Notes under the pieces: model-generated
Seen by the model: the letters and a program-made list of their open reading frames with translations, nothing else
What the model was told of the DNA's origin: nothing
Databases searched by the model: none
Program-made: the position numbers and the translations under genes
From: Pleodorina starrii
Taxonomy: Eukaryota > Chlorophyta > Chlorophyceae > Chlamydomonadales > Volvocaceae
Direction of reading: 5' to 3'
Assembly: GCA_030267565.1 (NCBI GenBank)
Contig: BRXU01000011.1
Location: 2,718,501-2,782,500, forward strand
DNA length: 64,000 nucleotides
Shown: positions 1 to 11,200 of the stretch, piece after piece
Layout of the letters: each line of letters opens with the position of its first letter
Position numbering within the stretch: position 1 is the first letter of the stretch

Positions 1-301
1 TCTCGCCCTGTGTAGGATGAGATTACGTCGGGCTGTTCCGACGGATGTGTTGTGTTGGAGCCCTCTTCCGCATGCTGTGTTAGAGGATCCACGCCACTTA
101 TGGAGTCAATTCCATTCTCTGCTGATTCATAAGAAGACGACATTTTTGGGGGCCACCAAGCGACGAAGAGCTTAGTCGGTAAAGCTTGCCTGCTGCGTTC
201 ATCCTCTAGTACAAATGAATTTGCTTACCAGCTTGGTTGTCCGTATCTTTGTATGCTTGCTCCGTTTCTTCTTCGCCAGGCCCAACCTCTGGGTCGCTCA
301 T
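1..301 (-). CDS. 5' end of an unrecognised acidic protein (partial, runs off the left edge)
   Basis: Two exons read on the minus strand. Exon 1 is 301..229: ATG in a good context (AGCAATGAG), 24 codons, then donor GTAAGC. Exon 2 begins at 121 after a pyrimidine-rich stretch ending in CAG and stays open to the window edge. The phase fits, so about 65 residues are visible, starting MSDPEVGPGEEETEQ and rich in Glu, Asp, Ser and Thr; this looks like a disordered N-terminus. No domain is seen and I do not recognise the family. The ATG lies only 160 bp downstream of the PP2C stop codon, so the genes sit very tightly head to tail. The intron would be about 107 bp. Alternative acceptors at about 178 or 190 give an early stop or a very short intron. 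Confidence 0.45.
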
Positions 302-359
302 TGCTAAAGGCTGAAAAGGCTAAACTCTAGATACCAAGATGATATTCAAGTACATCGGT

Positions 360-364
360 TTACA
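360..364 (-). terminator. TGTAA poly(A) signal, PP2C gene
   Basis: TGTAA on the minus strand, 98 nt past the PP2C stop codon. TGTAA is the usual poly(A) signal of Chlamydomonas-type algae; its use here is inferred from position. Confidence 0.5.
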
Positions 365-461
365 ATTTTACTCAAAGCATGTCCAATTGCAAAACGCAAC
401 CATGTTCTCCGCAACGGTTTTCTAAGGCCGTACCTCGTACTTCCCCACCAGTTGCCGCACT

Positions 462-3400
462 TCAAAAGACTGGACCATCCTCCTGCATCGGGCTGGGCTC
501 CAGAAGCCGTTCATCAGAACTAGATATCGCACCGCGCCCCGTCCCCGCCATCCCCTCCCCGCCAGCCTTCCAATCCGTCATCATCGGCCCATCGTTGCAG
601 AACCCCACCGCCTCGCCCGGCGCCGCGCTCCCACCCATCGACATGGGAACCCAGATGCGGCACACCGCGTCGTCGAGCGGCCCCGCTGGCGCAGCCTCCC
701 CCTCCAGCCTCTCCGGCCCATCCAGCCATTCCAGCGACGACTTGCTACTGCTGCCGCTGCCCGCAGCCACAGCTGAACCCCGCTCCACCTCCTTCCCTAC
801 CGACCGGCCACAGAGCGCCTCTCGCGGGCCTCCGCTCGCTTCCATGGCATCCGACAGCGACTGGGCCGCCGCGCACAACGGTTTGGCGCTCGGTGCCGCC
901 ACCTCACTCCACAGCCGTCCCGCCAGCTGCTGCACCTCCTCCGCCCGCGCCGCCGCCTCCTCGCCCTCCTCCGCCTCCTTCTCCTCCCCCTCCTCCACCG
1001 TTCCGCCCTCAGCCATCTCCACCTTCATCTCCTCCCCCTCAGCAATCTCCCCCTCCTCTCCCGCCGCCGCCGCCGCCGCCCCAACCGGCGGCGGCCCCGC
1101 CTCCGCCTCCGCCTCGGCCGCCTCCGCCTCGGCCGCCGCGGCCTCCACCGCCGCGTCCACGTGCACCTCGCCGGCCGGGGCCACACCGTGCATTTGGACG
1201 AGCAGCACCGTCACATTGTCGTACGCGGTCCGCTCGCTGACGCAGGCCTCCACGCAGAGCTGCGCGCAGATGGACTCGGCCGCCACACCCGCCTCCAGCC
1301 GCTCCAACACGAACTCGTGCACCTGTTTAGGCAACAAAAACAACAACAACAACGACAGTACCGGCGGGAGCGGGACAGGCTTGTTTAGACAACACGGTAA
1401 CAGGCAGTAAAACACCACCACCACCACCGCCACCACCACTACCAACAACAGGAAAGGCCGACCCATGGACAGTCATATCGCCCCGGTAGTCCATCATCCG
1501 TATCCCTCCGACCCACATCGCATCCCCACGAGTGGCCTCCATTCCTTCGCTTCGGTTCCTTCCTTTCTGCCCACCAGCGCCCCCGCCCCCGCCCCCGCCG
1601 CCTCACCCCCCACCATGGTAGACGACAGCGAGCGAAAATACCACCACCACCGGCCCTACCCGCATCCCACGCGAGCTGCGGTTCTCTACTCTTGCCCCCA
1701 CCGACCCACCGACCCACCATCTGGGTGTCGAGCACATTCCACAGCCCGTCACTCGCCAGCAGCAGGTAGCACCCACCATCACCACCACCACCAGTGCCAC
1801 CACCGCCAGCGCCACCAGCGCCGCTCCCGCCCGCGGCCGCGCCGCTCCCGCCGGCGCTGCCGCCTGGGCCTGGGCCACTCGCCGGACTTGCACCTCCGCC
1901 GCCTGCCCCATCTCCGCCGCCCCGACCCAGATCGCCCGGGCCCGCCACCACGCCGCCGCCCGGCTCTCCCGCGCCCGGCCCGGATGCAGACCCGGGCCCA
2001 GGTCCGGGACGACCGACCCACGGGTCAGGGCCGCCGCCGCCGGCTGCGGCGGCTCCGCCGCCGCCCGCGCCGCCGTCTGGCTCTGTCTGCTGGCGCTGCT
2101 GCGGCTGCTGTGGCGCCGCTTCCCGTGCGTCAGGCGGCGGTCCCGTGCTGGGGGCCCCCCTCTCCATTCCCTGCCCCTCCTGGTCCGGGTGGGGTTGGGG
2201 CTGGGGTGGGGGCGCAGGGTGGGTGGTCCTCGCCGCCGGCTGCAGCCGTATGGTCATGACGGTTGGGTCTGCGGTGACGGCCTGCAGGTGCGGCGGCAGT
2301 CCGGCGGCCTGCTTCATGTCCGCGTCGCCCAGCGCTCGGGACATGTCCAACTCGCCACACACGCGACCGCTGGCGGATACCCAGCAGCCGGCCTGGCGGG
2401 AACGAGGCGGGGCGGGGCGGGGCGGGAGGGGGAGGAGGGATGAGGGAGGTTACGGGATGGAAAGTACGAAGGGCGCTGCGCTGCGCTGCGTGGCCCGCAC
2501 CGCCGCCCCTGCCCCTCCCCCCTCCGCCGCCCTGCCCCGCCGTGTGTCCCGCCCGCCCCGCCCGCCCAACAGGAGGCACCCAGAGGAACGTAACGGCCCC
2601 AGCCCGCCCGTGCAAAGCAGCCCGGCCCTCCCCCGTGCCATGCCGCCTGCGGACGTGCGGAGCCCCAGTGCCCCAGTGCCCCAGCCCCAGCCCGCCTCTC
2701 CTTCCTCCCTCTGCTCACCCGTACCACCCGCTCCCTCTCCACCTCGTCGCTGCCCTTGTGGTCCACCGTCAGCGCCACCACACCGCCCGCACGACTGCCC
2801 AGGATGCACCTGTTGGGGCGGGGGGCACGTTGGGGCGGCGGCACGGCATGTCTCTCCCACCGCCCCGCGCGCTCCAACTGCTGCTGCTGCCAGTTCGGCG
2901 CGTACCCCGTCCCCCGCCACGTATCGCTCCTCCGTCCGCATGGCACGATTCCTGCCTCGCCCCACCCCCACCCGCAGGCCAGCCCCCAATGACAAGCCCT
3001 ACACGCCCCTCTACGCCTCCTTCCCCACATCACCCCCTCCCTCCCTCCCCCTCCCCCTCCCTCCCCTGACCTGCTGTCCCCCACCGCCGCCACCGTGACC
3101 CCGCTCAGCCCCACCAGAGCCACACTGGCGGTGGAGCCGGCCGCAGGGCCCCGGTAGGGACCGCCGGCGGTGCGCCTGAGGTGGTGGGGGTCCGCGGTGG
3201 GGTGAGGCGCAGTGGGGTGGGGAGCACACATCATCAGAAGACACAACAGCGCGGCTGGGGGCGGAGGGGGTTAGCGGCCGGAGGGGAGCTCTGGATTATA
3301 GCCCAGGCACAGGCGGCCGTGCAAAGCCCACTTCTGATCTCGTGGACTGCCCTGGCCCTCTATCGGCTTGTCGTACAGCGGCACGTGGCATGGCACGGCG

Positions 3401-5841
3401 CCCGAGCGGAGGGTGCCGACGCCACCGCCGACAGACACACACACATACACACGCACACACGAGCGAACCCATCTCCCCCGGCTCTCACGCCCTGACGGCT
3501 CGGGGGCGCGTGCCACACGCCACAGAGCGCGCACTGCCGTGCCGTGCCTGCCGTACGCCTCTGGCGGCGCCGTCAGCGCTCCAGGGTTGGCCAGCGCCAT
3601 GAGCTCCCGCGCGTGTGCCTCGTCCGCCAGCTGTCGGTCCAGGGAGAGGAACGCCTCCCGCAGAGCCGAGTGGCGGTGGCGGTGGTGGTGGCGATGGTGA
3701 CCGTGGCGGTGATGGTGGTGGTGGGGAGGGGTCTCGCCGCCACCGCCCCCACCATCACCACCACCGCCGCCACCCTCCTCGGCGGCGGCGGCAGCGGCGG
3801 TGGAGGCGGCAGCGGCTGCTGAGTTCTCGCCTGCGGCTGTCTCCGGAGCCGCGGCGGGGTCGCGGGCGCTCGCCGGCGCCATGGCAGTGGCAGCGGCGGC
3901 GGGGGCGGGGGACGCGGCAGACGGGGTGTCGTATTGGGTTGCAAAGGCGGCCCGGGCGGAGGGCGCCTCCCGAATGGCGCAGCCCTGCAGACAGCGGCAG
4001 CGGGGGATGGAGAGCAGGGAGTGGGAAGGGCGGTGGGCGGCGGGCTCCGGGCTGCGGGGGTCGGGGGGCAGATGGCGGCGCCGCAGCAGCGTGATGCGAC
4101 AGAGAGGCAGTTCGGCGTCGATACGACAACGGACGATCCAATCTTGGTACGACGCGGAAAGGTGGACAGACTACAGTCGGAAGAATGCCGTGAGAAGAAT
4201 ACTGCCGTTGGGAGTTGGAAGGGTGCGTCTGAGAGCGTGAGATGGGACGTGGTGCGAGTTTGGGGAGCGGCCGCGACCGACTCAACAGACCCACAGACCC
4301 ACGGGTCACTGCAGGACTCCGCGCTCGCTCCCGACCCCTTCCACCCTCCCAGGTGATCCGCGCCGTCGTACAGCACGGTACGGCACGACGAGGTACGGCA
4401 TCGTCGTACCATGTGGAGGGCGCTGAACCTCGCCACCTCCGCGCCGCCGTGTCCGTCGTACAGCGCAAACATCGCCAGGCCGCAATCGCCGTGCAGAGGG
4501 ACCTCTGCGGCGTACGTGTCCTCCTGAGGGGCAGACAGAGCGCGAGGCGACGAGTGAGACGCGAGACGCGACGCGCTCGACGCGGCTCGACGCGACGCGG
4601 CAACGTGACGCAGCGCGGCGCAGCGACCGGGACAAGTGCAGAAGGGCAGGAGTGGCACTACCGGTAATGGCTCATTGGGTTCGCGGCGAGATGGGCGCGG
4701 CGAGTGGCGAGTGGCGAGATGCGGTGCGGTGCGATTCGGTGAGGAGAGAGCAACAAGAGCAGCAGCAGGAGAAGAGCGCTTCATCGAGATGGGGCGATGT
4801 TCACGTTCGTTCAAACGTTTGCGTTTGCGGCACGGATCGTCGCTTTGTGTACGGACGGAAGTATGCACGTGCACGGAAGTGGGGTATGGTCGGAAAACGC
4901 GCGGCGGCAGGCGGCGGTGCCGGGGGTGCGCGCTTCGTTGCAGTGACGATATTCAATTTCGTCGTTTTGCGGCGGTGTCGTACCATGGCCACGCGCCAGC
5001 CCCGGCAGCTCGCCACGGCGTACGACAGGTTGTGGGCGGGCAGGTGCTCTTGTTGGGTCAGCTGCGGGGGCCGCAGATGGCGGTCGGAGAGGCGGGAGGG
5101 CGGGAGCGGGGCTGGCCGGGTGAGTCTTTGTTTAGTCTTTCTGAACTGCCGGGAATGGAATGGGGGTGGACAAGGCCGGCAGGTGCGGTTGAGGAATGCT
5201 AGTGCCGGTCGCGTTTGCTTTGATAAGGCGCACAGCCGGAACGCGACAGTGAAGTGTCCTGAAAACTCGACGGCCGGTCGAAAATTTTTGGGTTTGTCCC
5301 CGAACGCCCTCAAAAGCCGTGGACTTGGCACTTTAAACGCTGGCACCGAAGGGTCTCGTACCACGCCCAGGGCGGTGCACAGCCGCTTCAGCGCCGCTGC
5401 TCCTCGCCGCGACGCGGCGCTTGAGTCACCGCCGACCGCAGCCTTCAGGCGCTTGGCCTCGCGGCCCTCGCCAGGGTGTCCCTCTTCAGCACAGGAAGAT
5501 TCCGGCGGAGGTGCCGACTGCGGGACGTGTCGCGCGGGCGATGCTGCGACAGCGTGCTTGTGGGCATTGCGGGCTGCGCCAAAGTAGGCCGTTCGCAGGA
5601 CCTGTAGCACATTTGCTTGCGGTAAATTAAACTTTGAAGCGATGGAGCCGAGATGTCCGCTGGCCGCTGGCGCGGGCTGCGGTTGAGCTGTCGATGCAGA
5701 AGCCCTTGTTGGTGGGCTGCCGGCATTCTCGCCAGCTCCCTGCAGCTCGCCGCGCTTTGCTGCAGCCGAAGCCGCTGCAGCAGTCCAAGGGTCAAGGAGA
5801 ACGGTCGTCTTAAGTTCTGACCCCGGCGATGCGAAAGCCAT
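462..5841 (-). CDS. PP2C-family protein Ser/Thr phosphatase, very large, eight exons
   Basis: Dephosphorylates Ser/Thr with two bound metal ions. Exons on the minus strand: 5841..5362, 5061..4984, 4523..4410, 3984..3557, 3175..3071, 2809..2719, 2392..1718, 1322..462; all phases agree and give 943 residues. PP2C motifs appear in order: GWRVAMED across the exon 2/3 junction (about 181-188), LYDGHGG (207-213), GSTASV, AAVGDSR (about 396-402), LTVDHK, GRVCGELDMSRALGD (about 441-455), LLLASDGLW (642-650) and YDNVTVLLV (about 691-699). The metal-binding aspartates of MED, DGHGG, SDG and DN are all present, so it should be active. Typical PP2Cs have 300-400 residues; the excess is a 160-residue N-terminal extension, a His/Gly/Ala-rich insertion in exon 4, a Gly/Pro-rich insertion of about 150 residues between GD and ASDG, and an acidic Ala/Glu-rich tail. 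No transit peptide or membrane segment is obvious. The first exon joined to LTQQEHL is the least certain junction. Confidence 0.9.
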
Positions 5842-8245
5842 TTGAGCTCCAGTCCACCCCAGAAATGAAAGTCAGTGGTGCCCTTTTAAATCTCGCCCTT
5901 TTAAATCTCGATAAGATGCTGATGTGTGACTTCGTTGTCTTCTCTGGATGATCGAGTTGCTACGAAACCGCTGCGCGCGAAAAGCAGTCGAAGTAAAGCC
6001 CAATTATTTCCGCTGCAAATATGCCAAACCATACAGTTCATACAGTCTTGGATTTAGTTATGTAAATTAGTCCAGAGAAGCGGTTGCGGAAATGGCCGCC
6101 GTCGCGCCGTGCGCCGTCCCAGGGGTCGTACGTGTCGCCACGTCGATTTATGAATCACGTACCGGTATACGAGATCTTTCGCACGTGAATGAGGCCAAAT
6201 GAGGCCCTCCGCACAGACATTAGCGCTGTGTAGCATTTCTCGACCAAATGGGACCCCCCTCGCGCACGCTGGCGCTCCCTGGCGTTGGGGCACACTATTC
6301 TTGATATCGCATGTTGTTGAGGTTGATGCAGAATGTTGAGAGTTGTTGGCATGAGGCTGAGGGTTTCAAATGTTGACATTACTGCGTGGGGCGCTGTTTC
6401 CGTAACAAGCCGTCGAGGCGGTTTGAGCACACGGTGGTTGGGTTTGCACTGGAGGATGTTGCGCGTGAAGGAGACAAAGCGTCGTGAAGCTGCACTTTTT
6501 ACAGCGCGCTCCACAGCAACGCACTCCACCGATTGCTCATTCCGGAAGCTACGCGCACACTCGCAAGCCGCAACAAACACCACTGCTACAACTGCTCGTA
6601 GTCGCTTGGTGGAGATGCAACAGAGCCAAGAACGGAAGCGCGGCCGTGCCATAAACACTACGTGGAAGTGGTGTGAGCTTTGAACCACCAACATTTCCTT
6701 TTGAGGCGCAACGCACTAAACACACAGACTCACGCATGTGTGGAGCCTCATCCCCAGGATGAACTCCATCCCGCGCTAGCTGTTCCCTAAAGGCGCACTG
6801 CCCGCAGCACTCGACTCTGCTCGACTCTTGGGGCGCATAGCCAAAAGCCACAACACAACCGTAAAGTTGCTATCGGAGGCACTCGCCGCAACTCAACTCG
6901 CTTCTTATCGCTCGGGTCGGGATGGTTCAGGGCCCCTTCCCTCCCTCACGCGCACCCGTACGAGCAGCAAGCCAGCAACCCCACACACGCGCCGCATACA
7001 TTACCGGAAATTGAGGGCCTGGAGCCCACACTCAACAGCAACAGCACCACGCCAGCGATCCTGTGGGGTCCACAGGAACCCGATTAATTAAACAACGTTT
7101 TGGTTGACCGAATTGGCACGCAACTACGCTTTCTTGCCCGATTCAACCAACAACAGATTTCAGATGTAGGCGGAATTGGCACGCAACCACGCTTTCTACC
7201 CCTGGCTGGCTTGCACACCTCTCCATACTTGCGCTCAACAATGCACGTCCGGTACGTATGCCGAGCTGAACGACGTGGACGTAGGACCTAAAAAAAGAGA
7301 GAGCCTCGCAAGCAACTCCCACATTCTGGCTCTGGCTGCGCGCGTACGACGCTCTTGCACGCTGGGAAAAGGTGTGGTAAGCAGATCGTGCGCCGTCACC
7401 AGACGTACACACATACCGTGCACATCAGCCTCGCACTCCTAGCCTGCGGCGGATCCATCCTGACTCTTCTGAGAGATCATGAGAGATGGGCGGTCAACCC
7501 AAATTCGCAAGACCAGGAAAATCAAACGCGGCATAAATTCGCAACACTGCCGGCACCAGAGAGAGAGAGAGAGAGACAGCGCGTGCGTGGAGCTCTAAAG
7601 AGCAGGTCAACGATCAACACGGGTCAACAGTCAATGCACACCAGAATGCACGCAAGAGGGCGTGTATGCAGGGCGCCCCTGTGAACGCTCATCCTTATCG
7701 TGCCGTGTAGTCAGTACGGCAGTCCACGCCGCCGGTATCGCAGCCTGCAGCCCTGCGCTAGCTAGCGCCCGCCACCGACACAGCCGGATCTCCCCCCTCC
7801 GCTCCGCTCCCGCCACTCCGCTCCCGCCCCTCCGCTCCCGGGAAACCAAAATTGTCACTGTTGCTGCAACCTGGTGCACGACACGCTCACAACCGCCTGC
7901 ATCTCCCATCTGAGGTCACCTCCATCCTAATTTTTATTTAAGTCTTTTAAGTCTTTATTTACAGAATTGAAAACCAACCAGGAGTAAGCAACCAATAATG
8001 TCAAGCGATTGTCCTACGATCCTACGTTTCTTGCACGTGAGACCACCTGTGCACACGGACCCCGCCGCCACGTGGCGTGGCGGGCCACGGATGCATACAG
8101 CCGAGCCCGCGAGCCGCACAAACCACCACCACTCATACCGCGCCGCGCCAGACACTTCACCGGTGGAAACACTCCACAACGGCCGCACCTGTCGCAAACC
8201 GCCAGAGCGCTGTCCATGGGAGTCCCGCAGCCCGCCGAAGCCTCC
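5842..8245. other. Intergenic: PP2C promoter and GH32 copy 1 3' flank
   Basis: No gene supported. It holds the upstream region of the PP2C gene and the 3' flank of the first GH32 gene, with a TGTAA at 7959-7963 and a short GA repeat near 7559-7575. Open frames here lack coding-type third-position bias and known motifs. Confidence 0.6.
7959..7963 (-). terminator. TGTAA poly(A) signal, GH32 copy 1
   Basis: Minus-strand TGTAA, 283 nt past the stop codon of the first GH32 gene, in a locally AT-rich stretch. Assigned by position only. Confidence 0.45.
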
Positions 8246-11200
8246 TCAGGCGTGCTCGCACGGCGCGTCCCCCTCCCTCACCCAGGCGCTGTGCACCTCG
8301 TAGGCGTGCAGGTCATCGAGTCTGCAGCTCCCGCCCACCGCCAGAATCTCGATGCCGGGATCGGGGCCCCCCGAGTCGGGGCCCGAGTCGACCGCAGTGG
8401 CGGTCGCCGCGTGCGGGTGCGGCTGCGGGTGCAGCGGTGGGTGTCCCCTGTAGACCCGTGTGGTGAGCACCTGTCCGCTGCCGGTGAAGACCTCGAGGCA
8501 GGACGCGTCCAGGAAGAGACGCAGACGCAGCGGGGAGCCGGGGGGCAGGTCCAGCTCGCCGCCTGAGGGGGCATGAGAGGGGGCATCAGAGGGGTCGACA
8601 GGGGGCATCAAGAGGGGGAGAAGGGAGAGGAAGGGGTTATCAGGAAATGGCAATGGAGGGGCGAAAGCGGAAGGGAAGCAGGGTTTGCGAAAGTGTCATA
8701 CCAGCCGGCAGCAAAACGGGGAGCGGAAAGCGAGCCCCAGCATAAAGTGTGAGTGTCCCTTCCCTTTCTTCCATCTCCAGTACCAGGCACCGCATCGGCG
8801 GACACGCCACGTGTTCCGTGTTCTTCCGTGCAACCACCCCGCTCCGGCTCGGGCCCCCCCTCCAGGCCTCCCAGGCCGCCCCCCCGTCACACCCTCCATG
8901 CACACACCCACGCCCCACAGGACCCTAAAAAAGCCCGAAACCACGCTTCCACGTGCCCCCACTGAACCCACGCCCCCCCCCTCACCACGCCCCCACTCCA
9001 CCCACCCGCCTCATCTCGCTTCATACGGATCCAGTCCTCCACCAGCGGGTTCATGTCGGGGTCGGGGATGAAGTCGGGGTCCCTGGAGGGGGAGGGGGAG
9101 AGGGAGAGTACGGCACGGATGGGTGCAGGGCAGAGCGGTGCAGGGGCTCGTGAGGGCCCGACCTCGCGCAGGCGTAAGGATAACCCGGGCACGACGCAGA
9201 ACCAATATCGCGTTGCGTGACACATTTCGAGCGCCTCGCTTCGGGGCGAGTGCAAAAACCCCTCCAAAAAAAGGCACGAGACGCACAGCCCGGATCGTTG
9301 TTGACAGCCACCTTCCGGCGGCTCACCCGCACCTCGCATGTCCCTGCTCCCTGGGCCCCACCGGGGCAAGGTCCGTCCGTTCTTGCCTCTCAGCTGAACC
9401 CTCGACGCCTTCACACAAGCTTACCACAACTAACCGAACTACCGTTAGTACCGCACCTGATGACGTCGTACTCCGTGTTCTCCTCCTCATCCAGCTCGTC
9501 CAGCCCGGCGGCTTCGCCGCCACCGCCGCCGTTGGGCGAGGCGCGGCCGCCGCCACCCTCGCCCTCACCCTCACCGCCGTCGCCGTCGCCGTCGCCGCCG
9601 TTGAAGCCGCTATTGAAGGCTTCGTCGCGCTCTCGGGACATCTCAGCGGGGCAGAGGTCAGTCTCCACCATGGGGCAGCCGAACACTGCGCCGCCTGGCA
9701 AGCGAGGGAGAAGCGGGAGAGCGAGCGAGCGAGAGTGGGTGAGGAGGCGGTTAAGGGAGGGGTCGGTTCAGGGAGGGGTCAAGAGTGCGCTACTTAGCTG
9801 ATGATGATTGCAAGTACTGGTGAGGAGACGGGAGAGGGGAGGAACGAGGATGGGCGAGAAGAGGGGAGGAAGATACATCAGATAGGGTCAAAAGCGGTAA
9901 GTGGACGACGACGGAGAAATCACCGCAGGAGGGGCCGCAAGCTGAAGGCCGGATCGCGCGGAGGGACTCGCGATGTAATGCTGAACGCAGATGGTCTCCG
10001 TGCATTGCTGTGGTCGTAGCGCTCTCACTGACACAGTCGCGGTCGCATCGTCGTCGCACCTGCCGGGGACTCCTCCCCACCGTCCAGGCTGGCTGACGCT
10101 CTGTCAGCGGCGTCGACGTCGCGCTCCGGCCTTGTCCGCGTCGTCGGCGTCATCGTCGTCGGCGGCAGCGGCGACGTCCCCGCCGGCTGCGGCTGCTGTG
10201 GCGGCGGCGGCTGCGTCGACAAGGGCTCCTGGGCGCAGCCCCGCCACAGCGCCTGGCGGCGCGGGTGCATGGCCTCGAAAACGACGTACAGCCGGCGGCT
10301 CGTCCAGTCATACACGAGGGCGGCGGCACCGCGGCCGTGGGGCCGCCAGCTGTGGAACAGTACCACCGTGCGCTGCGCAGTGCCGGGGCTGAGAGATCCA
10401 GGGGCGGGGCGGGTGGGGGCAGGGGCGGGCACAGGAACATGGCCCATGGACTGCCTGTTTCAAGGGCTGGATAGTGCAGGTGCGCACGGCCAAGGGCACA
10501 TGCCGTTCCCGGCCGCGGCGCGCATGCGGCGCATCAATAATGGCGAAATGATAAATGATGGATTAGATGCGGGTTGGACGTGTAGCAGCCGTCTCCCTCC
10601 AGCCGTCCCACCCCCTCACCTGACCGCCAGCTCCATGTCCAGGTGCAGTCCGCGCACTCCGCTTAGGCGCCAGGGTGACCCGTGGGTCAGTGCCACCTGG
10701 CTCACGTGAACCGCCACATCGCTGCGCAGGGCGGTCAGCTCGGGCAGGGGGAGCTGACAGGGAGGGAGAGGGAGGGAGAGTGGGGAGGGAGGGACACGGG
10801 AGAGAGGTGATCGGGCGAGGCATGGAATGGAGAAAGGACGCGGGAGGGGCGGGACGACAGGAGCAGGTGCGGTCGGAGCGGGCAGGCACGAGTCATGGCT
10901 GCGTGATCGCGTCGGGGTTGGGGCTGGGTAGCGTTGAGCTGGTTTGGAACGCAGTAGGGCACGGACAGCGATGCACGGCTCCCAGTGCGCGGCTCGCACG
11001 GCAACCTCCTCGCGTCTAAATCCAAACGACGGCCCATCGTGTCGCATCCCATATTGCCTTCGTCTCCACAACTGTAGGAGGGCCGGCTCGTGCATCTCAG
11101 CATCTCAGCATCTCACCGCCGCAGCTGCTCGCCCCCGCCCCCGCCCATCCCTCCTCCAATCCCCCTCCGAAATCCCCGCGTCCCCCTCCCCGCCACCTCA

